Positions 1 through 5,416 of a stretch of 8,031 nucleotides of DNA are shown in pieces. Under the pieces are notes generated by a model. That model was given only the letters and a program-made list of their open reading frames with translations. It ran no database searches and had not been told where the DNA came from. Source of the DNA: an uncultured Porphyromonas sp. (GTDB lineage Bacteria > Bacteroidota > Bacteroidia > Bacteroidales > Porphyromonadaceae); NCBI RefSeq assembly GCF_915070105.1, contig NZ_CAJZFJ010000085.1, forward strand, positions 1 to 8,031. Direction: 5' to 3'. Numbering within the stretch: the first letter of the stretch is position 1; every line of letters starts with the position of its first letter. A program made the position numbers and the translations under genes.

Positions 1-2
1 GT

Positions 3-52
3 GTATACAGTTGTGTACACGTGGGTATACTGTTGTGTACACACGTGTATAC
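3..52. repeat. 22-bp tandem repeat rich in short palindromes
   Basis: Two adjacent 22-base units (3-24 and 25-46) both begin GTATAC and share GTTGTGTACAC, matching at about 18 of 22 positions. A third GTATAC at 47-52 starts another partial unit. Inside are self-complementary words: GTATAC three times, GTGTACAC twice and ACACGTGT once. The right-hand edge of the window carries the same words in inverted orientation. The array begins at the window edge, so more units may lie outside. The function is unknown. Such dyads could bind a dimeric protein, extrude as cruciforms, or form the end of a repeat element; nothing here decides between these. Confidence 0.75.
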
Positions 53-178
53 TCACCCCTCCTAGGTAGTAGGTATATGCTGGGTATGTCTACAGCTAGG
101 ACATGGATACTTCTATCTTGGGTGTATGCACCTTGACTACGTTGCTCTCGCACTGGAGGGATTTCATGCGTCGGCCCT
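19..178 (+). repeat. Left copy of a ~160-bp diverged inverted repeat
   Basis: This segment aligns along its whole length with the reverse complement of 7873-8031, at about 133 of 160 columns with one single-base gap. Conservation is patchy. The palindromic outer end (19-69), the TACTTCTATCTT block (108-119) and the ATTTCATGCGTC block (161-172, followed by a near-identical GCCCT) are almost unchanged, while 121-160 is much more diverged. Similarity stops at about 178, 44 bases before the psd -7 box. No open reading frame fits both copies. It is probably a member of a dispersed intergenic repeat family. Alternatives are a conserved upstream regulatory element or a non-autonomous mobile element; no target-site duplication can be judged because the outer end reaches the window edge. 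Confidence 0.85.
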
Positions 179-221
179 AGGCAAGATATGCACAGAAAGG
201 GGAAAAGTGCGTATTTTTTGC

Positions 222-229
222 TACTTTTG
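222..229 (+). promoter_or_regulatory. Probable psd promoter, Bacteroidetes -7 box
   Basis: TACTTTTG matches the Bacteroidetes -7 consensus TAnnTTTG exactly. It lies 38 bases before the psd start, implying a leader of roughly 30 nt. A second T-rich run (212-220) sits just upstream. I see no good TTTG -33 element at the usual spacing (about 19-21 bases), so the call rests on the -7 match and position. The rest of 179-267 shows no gene. Confidence 0.5.
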
Positions 230-267
230 TGGGTCTACTTACACTGCCCAAGTAATATAAATTCAAT

Positions 268-921
268 ATGCGACTACACAAAGAGGGTTACGGCCCTCTC
301 ATCGGATTTGCAATAGGCCTGATCGGTATCAATGCTTTTATCGCACTCTATGCAGGCGCCTTTACTGTGATCCCAGCTCTACTCTCGATCATCTTCTTTG
401 CTGCTGTGGTGAACTTCTTTCGTTACGAGCCACGCAAGCACTCTGATGGCTCTCGGGAGATCGTCTGTCCCGCTGATGGTCGTATCGTCGTCATCGAAGA
501 GGTCGATGAGACGCAGATCCTAGGGACACGTTGCCTACAGGTCTCGGTATTCATGAATGTCTTCGATATGCACGTGAACTGGATCCCCTGCAACGGGGTC
601 GTTGAGCACGTCTCTCACTCTCCGGGGCGATTCCTCTCCGCTCACCTGCCCAAGAGCAGCACCGACAACGAACGTTCTGCCGTCGTCATCCGCAACGAAG
701 CTGGAGACCCTGTCCTCGTGCGTCAGGTAGCAGGAGCCATTGCTCGCCGTATCGTTACCTATCCCGAGGTAGGGCAGAAGGTCAATATCAATCAGAACCT
801 TGGCTTCATCAAGTTTGGCTCTCGTGTGGATCTTTACCTCCCCCTCGGTAGCGAAGTTCATGTCAAGGTGGGTCAGCGTGTCAAGGGAAACATTACCGAC
901 ATAGCTACCCTTCCTCGCTAA
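268..921 (+). CDS. psd: Phosphatidylserine decarboxylase proenzyme (short, membrane-anchored type)
   Basis: This enzyme converts phosphatidylserine to phosphatidylethanolamine at the inner membrane, using a pyruvoyl group made by self-cleavage. The protein has 217 residues, typical of the short Psd class. Residues about 10-50 form a hydrophobic hairpin anchor. The core follows, with PADG (68-71, Asp70), a DMHVN motif (100-104, His102) and the C-terminal FGS cleavage site (183-185), where Ser185 should become the pyruvoyl group. Together these give the expected Asp/His/Ser set, so the enzyme looks intact. The residue after HVN is Trp, where Arg is common in other short Psd proteins. The ATG at 268 is preceded by an A/T-rich stretch without a clear Shine-Dalgarno, as is usual in Bacteroidota. 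Only 12 bases separate its stop from pssA, which supplies its substrate, so the two are almost certainly co-transcribed. Confidence 0.95.
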   Translation: MRLHKEGYGPLIGFAIGLIGINAFIALYAGAFTVIPALLSIIFFAAVVNFFRYEPRKHSDGSREIVCPADGRIVVIEEVDETQILGTRCLQVSVFMNVFDMHVNWIPCNGVVEHVSHSPGRFLSAHLPKSSTDNERSAVVIRNEAGDPVLVRQVAGAIARRIVTYPEVGQKVNINQNLGFIKFGSRVDLYLPLGSEVHVKVGQRVKGNITDIATLPR

Positions 922-933
922 CAAGACTACATA

Positions 934-1623
934 ATGAGTATCAAGAAGCATATCCCTAACGCGATCACCTGCGCTAACCTTCTCTCGGGGGTCTTCTCTA
1001 TCGTCTATACACTGAAGGAGCAGAACCTAGAGTGTGCAGCATGGTGTATCGTACTGGCTGCCGTCTTTGATTTCTTTGATGGGCTTGTGGCTAGAGCTTT
1101 GGGTGTGACTAGTCCTATTGGGAAAGACCTAGATTCACTGGCAGATGTCGTGAGCTTCGGTGTCGCTCCTGCGCTACTCACTTATCTGGGACTTAGTAAC
1201 CTCTCAGGAGGGAGCCCTCTGGCCTATGGGATCTTTATTGTCCCAGCCTTTGCTGCCCTTCGTCTAGCTAAGTTTAATAATGATGAGCGGCAGACGATGT
1301 CTTTCCTTGGTCTCCCAGTGCCATCCAATGCTCTCTTTTGGATCGGGGCAGCCTTTGCCCTAGAGAGCATCCATTTCATGATCGGTACCCAGCTGACTCT
1401 CATTACCTACCTCGTGCTGGCAGTACTGCTCTCGGGGCTGATGGTGAGTGACCTGCCGATGTTCTCATTCAAGCTGAAGAAGGCACCCCTACGTACCCTT
1501 TGGCGACAGATCCTACTCGTGGTCGTAGCCATCGTAGCTATTGCTACTCAGGGCTGGTTTGGATGTAGCCTTACGATCATCGTCTATATCTTCCTCTCCC
1601 TACTTCCTGCTAAGGAAGGGTAG
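934..1623 (+). CDS. pssA: CDP-diacylglycerol--serine O-phosphatidyltransferase
   Basis: This membrane enzyme joins CDP-diacylglycerol and L-serine to give phosphatidylserine and CMP, the step before Psd. The full CDP-alcohol phosphatidyltransferase signature, D-x2-DG-x2-AR-x8-G-x3-D-x3-D, is present: Asp46, Asp49, Gly50, Ala53, Arg54, Gly63, Asp67 and Asp71. The four aspartates bind the metals and carry the catalytic base in this family. The remainder is mostly hydrophobic, with about six to eight membrane segments spread over residues 13-226. The length of 229 residues is typical of Gram-positive/Bacteroidota-type PssA. Serine rather than glycerol or inositol as acceptor is inferred from the adjacent psd and overall resemblance, since the motif is shared by the superfamily. 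It lies 12 bases after psd and 54 bases before the next gene. Confidence 0.93.
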   Translation: MSIKKHIPNAITCANLLSGVFSIVYTLKEQNLECAAWCIVLAAVFDFFDGLVARALGVTSPIGKDLDSLADVVSFGVAPALLTYLGLSNLSGGSPLAYGIFIVPAFAALRLAKFNNDERQTMSFLGLPVPSNALFWIGAAFALESIHFMIGTQLTLITYLVLAVLLSGLMVSDLPMFSFKLKKAPLRTLWRQILLVVVAIVAIATQGWFGCSLTIIVYIFLSLLPAKEG

Positions 1624-1677
1624 TTTGGCACGCTCTTTGCTCCGAGAGGAGTATGTATTACTAATAAAGAGACGATA

Positions 1678-1992
1678 ATGGGCGAACTTCTCATATTTCT
1701 ACTCATAGTCTGGGTACTGTGGTTCTTTAGGGCACGTATTCAGGTTTGGTTACTCAGCCGTATCCTGAGGCGTGTACAGCGACGTATGGACGAGGCTTCT
1801 TCGTCACGAGGCTATGGCTCTGCTCAGCGAGACTACAGGCAAGGTCAGCGGACGGGGACGAATAGGCAAGATGATGCTGGCGCAGATTTTGGATCCCGTC
1901 AGAAGCAAGAGCTAGATACAATCGAGGCAAGGAAGTTTGAGCGCTCCTCCACGGATGAGTATGTAGACTTCGAGGAGCTCCCCAAGGAGTAA
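1678..1992 (+). CDS. Small membrane-anchored protein, DUF4834-like
   Basis: The protein has 104 residues. Residues 3-17 are a hydrophobic anchor, followed by an Arg-rich stretch (19-38) that predicts a cytoplasmic C-terminal part by the positive-inside rule. A low-complexity polar middle (about 40-80, rich in Gly, Arg, Gln, Asp) leads to an acidic tail with EYVDFEE (97-103 region). That anchor-plus-tail pattern, and the position after psd-pssA, match the uncharacterised DUF4834 family of Bacteroidota; the assignment is from memory of the family pattern. No catalytic motif is visible and the function is unknown. The neighbours suggest a link to phospholipid synthesis or membrane organisation, but this is only guilt by association. 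It is the last gene of the + block, ending 23 bases before a strong stem-loop. Confidence 0.8.
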   Translation: MGELLIFLLIVWVLWFFRARIQVWLLSRILRRVQRRMDEASSSRGYGSAQRDYRQGQRTGTNRQDDAGADFGSRQKQELDTIEARKFERSSTDEYVDFEELPKE

Positions 1993-2015
1993 CCACATCC
2001 CAAAGGTTACACTCA

Positions 2016-2063
2016 AATAAAGCAGTAGAGGCACCATAGCTATGGTGCCTCTACTGCTTTATT
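2016..2063. terminator. Perfect 48-bp palindromic bidirectional terminator
   Basis: Every base of 2016-2039 pairs with 2040-2063, giving two perfect 24-base arms centred on TAGCTA. As RNA this folds into about 22 pairs with a tiny loop. The outer arms are A/T-rich, so either strand ends in CTTTATT after a G/C-rich stem core, fitting an intrinsic terminator on both strands. It starts 23 bases after the DUF4834-like stop and should end the psd operon. It could also back up termination of the converging prs transcript. Confidence 0.85.
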
Positions 2064-2258
2064 GAGGGAGGGAAGGCTGCGGAGTCTGTGTGGAGGAGGA
2101 TGGGATGGAGGAAGAGAAGACAGCTTTACGGCTACACCTCTGGCGGGATGGATAGGACGTTGTCAAGTCTCTGTTTTTGGAATAGCTTCTAAGTGTATCT
2201 TTCCCCTCAGAATAGCTCTGGGGGAGCTCTTAGGTTACAGGGATGAGTGGGAATAAAG
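2064..2258. other. Intergenic interval between two terminators, no convincing gene
   Basis: The only frame open across this interval is a 64-codon + strand frame. It would start with TTG inside one terminator, stop inside the other and has no ATG; its composition (Gly/Arg/Trp-rich) is not protein-like. A weak promoter-like pair exists on the + strand: TTTG at 2176-2179, then TATCTTTC at 2196-2203, a 7/8 match to the -7 box, but with a short 16-base spacing. If active it would make an RNA of roughly 90 nt ending at 2302. This is not enough to call an RNA gene. Confidence 0.5.
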
Positions 2259-2302
2259 AAGAAGGCCACACTATCACTGAGGAGGGATAGTGTGGCCTTC
2301 TT
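2259..2302. terminator. Stem-loop terminator after prs, usable in both directions
   Basis: A 17-base-pair perfect stem (2259-2275 with 2286-2302) encloses a 10-base loop. On the - strand the stem is followed by CTTTATT, and on the + strand by TGTTTTA. It lies about 75 bases beyond the prs stop and is the likely end of the - strand block; it also faces the psd block as a second barrier. Its sequence is unrelated to the stem at 2016-2063, so the two are independent elements. Confidence 0.83.
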
Positions 2303-2376
2303 TGTTTTAGGTGTCTGGAGGGAGCTTAGGAGATATAGCCCAATTGGCTAGGTTGATGGAGCTCCATTGGGATCAC

Positions 2377-3321
2377 CTAGAGGGAATAGAGGATGCTAAT
2401 TGACTCGTGGTTGATCACACGCTTAATAGCCTCGGCGAAGACGCCTGCTACAGATACGATACGTATCTTATCGGAGTGCTTGCGTAGAGGGATGGAGTCG
2501 GTGAAGATCATCTCTGTGAGTGAGGATGCCTCGATACGCTCTGTCGCAGGATCACTTAGTACAGCATGGCTGGCGATAGCACGTACGCTTCGGGCGCCAT
2601 TGCGCATCATTAGGTCTGCAGCCTTACAGATAGTGCCTGCAGTATCTACGATGTCGTCCACGAGGATCACATCCTTCCCCGTCACGTCACCGATGATGGT
2701 CATCTCTGCCACTTCATTAGCCTTAGCACGGCTCTTATGACAGATCACCATGGGTACGCCGAGGAACTTAGCGTAGGAGTTGGCACGCTTAGCTCCCCCT
2801 ACGTCAGGCGTAGCGACGACGGTACGATCGAGGTCGGACGTCTTGCGTAGGTAGTCGATGAAGACCGTAGAGGCATAAAGGTGGTCTACGGGGACATTGA
2901 AGAAGCCCTGTATCTGATCGGCATGTAGGTCCATCGTGATCAGTCTGGTGACTCCAGCGGTGCCGAGGAGGTCTGCCATGAGTTTGGCACCGAGCGAGAC
3001 ACGAGGCTTATCCTTGCGGTCCTGACGTGCCCATCCGAAGTAAGGGATGACGGCTGCGATGTAGTGAGCGGAGGCACGCTTGGCTGCATCGATCATCAGT
3101 AGGAGCTCCATCATATTGTCCGAGGATGGGTAGGTGGACTGCACGAGGAAGACATCCTTGCCACGGATGCTATCCTTGTAGTAGACGGAGAACTCGCCAT
3201 CGGCGAAGTGTTCGACTTCCATGTCACCTAGACTAATGCCTAGGCCTTCTGCAATCTTAGTAGCTAGCTCTAGGGATGCAGAGCCAGCAAAGATCGCGAC
3301 GTTTTTTGTATCAATACTCAT
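2377..3321 (-). CDS. prs: Ribose-phosphate pyrophosphokinase (PRPP synthase)
   Basis: This enzyme makes 5-phosphoribosyl 1-pyrophosphate from ribose 5-phosphate and ATP, feeding purine, pyrimidine, histidine, tryptophan and NAD synthesis in the cytosol. The 314 residues match the class I family length. Visible motifs, in order, are FADGE (39-43, ATP site), the flexible-loop RQDRK (99-103), DLH (131-133, metal/ATP), GGAKRA (175-180, catalytic Lys178) and the PRPP-binding DDIVDTAGT (222-230). All are intact. The ATG at 3321 gives the expected N-terminus, with the FAGSAS strand at residues 11-16. It is the last gene of the - block, 47 bases after glgB with no terminator between, so it may be read with glgB; I see no clear own promoter. 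Just past its stop is a 12-bp palindrome (2356-2367) in the 3' untranslated stretch, followed by the stem-loop at 2259-2302. Confidence 0.96.
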   Translation of the reverse strand: MSIDTKNVAIFAGSASLELATKIAEGLGISLGDMEVEHFADGEFSVYYKDSIRGKDVFLVQSTYPSSDNMMELLLMIDAAKRASAHYIAAVIPYFGWARQDRKDKPRVSLGAKLMADLLGTAGVTRLITMDLHADQIQGFFNVPVDHLYASTVFIDYLRKTSDLDRTVVATPDVGGAKRANSYAKFLGVPMVICHKSRAKANEVAEMTIIGDVTGKDVILVDDIVDTAGTICKAADLMMRNGARSVRAIASHAVLSDPATERIEASSLTEMIFTDSIPLRKHSDKIRIVSVAGVFAEAIKRVINHESISILYSL

Positions 3322-3368
3322 GATGTGTATGAAGTTTGTGAGAAGCTCTCTTTGTTATGTGTCTATGC

Positions 3369-5372
3369 TTATTTACGTCTTAGTACGAGGGCCGTACGAG
3401 GAGGTAGATAGAGTGAAATCTCGTCGGAGATAGCATCACCATTATCTCGTTGTAGAGTCGTATAGACCTGCTCGTCATCTACGAGACCATAGCCACCGAA
3501 GACCTTGGTGTCGGTGTTGAGTGCGATCGAATAGCTCCCCTCTGGGACTGGAATCATATAGTCCGTATAGGCAGCTGTGGGATGGAAGTTGAAGAAGAAG
3601 AGGAGATCGCCACGACCAAAGCAGAGCACCTGGTCCTCCTCATGGCTCCAGTACTGCGTCAGAGGAAGCTCATTGAATCTCTTGGTCTCCTCTATGAGGT
3701 GCACCATAGCACGGTCGAAGCTCCTGAGATTATGATAAAGTAGGTCGGGGTTGTCTGCTAGGCTCCACTGACGGCGAGCGTAGTGGTAGGACCAGCCATT
3801 GCCTTCGCGAGGGAAGTCGATCCACTCTGGATGGCCAAACTCATTCCCCATGAAGTTCAGATAGCCTCCATTCATTGTCCCTGCAGTGACGAGGCGGATC
3901 ATCTTGTGTAGGGCTACCGCACGATCGATGGTCAGTGTACGGCTAGACTGGCTCATGTGCCAGTACATCTCAGCATCTGCTAGGCGGAACATGATGGTCT
4001 TGTCTCCCACCAATGCTTGGTCATGGCTCTCAGCATAGCTGATCGTCCGCTCATCTTCGCGGCGGTTGGTGAGCTCATACCAGATCGCCCCTGGGCTCCA
4101 AGCTTCATCTGGACGCTCCTTGATTAGCTGGGTCCAGAAGTCGGGTATATTCATCGATAGGCGGTAGTCAAAGCCAAAGCCTCCGTCCTCGATGCATGAG
4201 GCGAGCCCAGGCATACCACTTACCTCCTCTGCTATCGTGATGGCCTTAGGGTATACGCTATGGATAAGCTTATTGGCAATCGTCAGATAAGCCATAGCGT
4301 GGGCATCCTGATGCCCATTGAAGTAGTCTGCGTAGGAGGTGAAGGACTCTCCTAGACCATGGTTGTAGTAGAGCATCGAGGATACGCCATCGAAGCGGAA
4401 GCCGTCAAACTGGAAGACCTCTAGCCAGTACTTACAGTTGGAGAGCAGGAAGTGCATGACATTGTTGCGTCCATAGTCGAAGCAGAGGGAGTCCCAAGCT
4501 GGGTGATCTCCTCTAGGGCCTTCGTGGAAGAAGAGGGTACGTGAGCCATCGTACTTGGCTAGCCCCTCGACTTCATTCTTCACCGCATGGCTATGTACTA
4601 GATCCATGATGACACGTAGCCCATACCCGTGGGCAGTGTCTATGAGTTCCTTGAGCTCGTCAGGGGTACCGAAGCGGCTACTCGGAGCAAAGAAGCTAGA
4701 GACATGGTAGCCAAATGATCCATAGTAGGGGTGCTCCTGCACAGCCATGATCTGGATCGCATTGTAGCCTAGATCTACGATGCGTGGTAGTATCTGCTCC
4801 TGAAACTCTCGGTAGCTACTGACACGCCCCTCCTCTGAGGACATACCTATATGACACTCATAGATCATCAGGGGCTCATCGTTACCCGAGGGACGAGCAT
4901 GCTTGAACGTATATTCCTGATCAGGTGCCCACACTTGTGCACTGAAGATACCTGTTTCACTATCCTGTACGACACGAGTAGCCCAAGCCGGTACACGCTC
5001 TCCACTACCATGTCCCCAGTGGACGAAGAGGCGGTAGAGGTCTCCGTGATGTATGGCATTGTCCGAGACTTGGATCTCCCAGTTCCCGTAGTCATCGACA
5101 CGCTTGAGCTTCCATACGGACATCGTCTGCCAGTTATTGAACGAGCCTATGAGATGGACACTCTGTGCCCCAGGGAGGAACTCTCGCAGGATCCATGATC
5201 CTCGTTCATCTCGGTGCAGACCGTAGTGCAGGTATCCGTCGGCAAACTGCTCGAGGGGTACATCTCCGCCTTGGGTTAGGGAGCGCTCACGGGCTCGGGT
5301 GAACTCCATCCGCCGATGGATACGCTCTTCGTAGGGCTTTAACCAGGGGTCATTCGTTGCTAGCTTAGTCAT
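3369..5372 (-). CDS. glgB: 1,4-alpha-glucan branching enzyme, eukaryote-like GH13_8 type
   Basis: This cytosolic enzyme cuts alpha-1,4 glucan chains and rejoins them by alpha-1,6 links during glycogen synthesis. The 667 residues fit the family. A CBM48-type beta domain covers about 55-150 (IGSFNNW at 75-81), the GH13 barrel about 165-545 and a C-terminal all-beta domain about 570-667. The catalytic residues are all present: nucleophile Asp328 in GFRFDG, acid/base Glu382 in TIAEEVSGMPG, and Asp451 in YAESHDQALVGDK. These last two motifs, and NGGYLNFMGNEFGHPEW (501-517), resemble animal and plant branching enzymes more than the E. coli type, which is typical of Bacteroidota. No other glycogen genes (glgA, glgC, glgP) are nearby. 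It begins 44 bases after the antiporter stop and ends 47 bases before prs, on the same strand. Confidence 0.95.
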   Translation of the reverse strand: MTKLATNDPWLKPYEERIHRRMEFTRARERSLTQGGDVPLEQFADGYLHYGLHRDERGSWILREFLPGAQSVHLIGSFNNWQTMSVWKLKRVDDYGNWEIQVSDNAIHHGDLYRLFVHWGHGSGERVPAWATRVVQDSETGIFSAQVWAPDQEYTFKHARPSGNDEPLMIYECHIGMSSEEGRVSSYREFQEQILPRIVDLGYNAIQIMAVQEHPYYGSFGYHVSSFFAPSSRFGTPDELKELIDTAHGYGLRVIMDLVHSHAVKNEVEGLAKYDGSRTLFFHEGPRGDHPAWDSLCFDYGRNNVMHFLLSNCKYWLEVFQFDGFRFDGVSSMLYYNHGLGESFTSYADYFNGHQDAHAMAYLTIANKLIHSVYPKAITIAEEVSGMPGLASCIEDGGFGFDYRLSMNIPDFWTQLIKERPDEAWSPGAIWYELTNRREDERTISYAESHDQALVGDKTIMFRLADAEMYWHMSQSSRTLTIDRAVALHKMIRLVTAGTMNGGYLNFMGNEFGHPEWIDFPREGNGWSYHYARRQWSLADNPDLLYHNLRSFDRAMVHLIEETKRFNELPLTQYWSHEEDQVLCFGRGDLLFFFNFHPTAAYTDYMIPVPEGSYSIALNTDTKVFGGYGLVDDEQVYTTLQRDNGDAISDEISLYLPPRTALVLRRK

Positions 5373-5416
5373 AAGATGATTTGTGTAGTGCCCTTGGGGC
5401 GGTTAGTACGTATATA

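Noticed and set aside
535..951. 138-codon open frame on the - strand over psd
   Set aside because: It is antisense to a well-supported psd with all catalytic motifs and shows no recognisable domain.
1640..1651. Small hairpin CTCC-GAGA-GGAG between pssA and the DUF4834-like gene
   Set aside because: Only four pairs and no U-run; too weak for a terminator or regulatory call.
2062..2256. 64-codon open frame on the + strand between the terminators
   Set aside because: It starts with TTG inside one terminator stem and stops inside the other, has no internal ATG and an unlikely composition.
2321..2376. Possible tRNA fragment (a D-arm-like stretch near 2331-2360)
   Set aside because: There is no T-arm consensus, anticodon stem or acceptor stem; the sequence is the prs 3' untranslated stretch with a 12-bp palindrome.
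4851..5198. 115-codon open frame on the + strand opposite glgB
   Set aside because: It lies wholly antisense to the conserved N-terminal domains of GlgB; no family resemblance.
5391..5401. Short stem in the gap between the antiporter and glgB
   Set aside because: Four base pairs with a 3-base loop and no T-tract; not a credible terminator.
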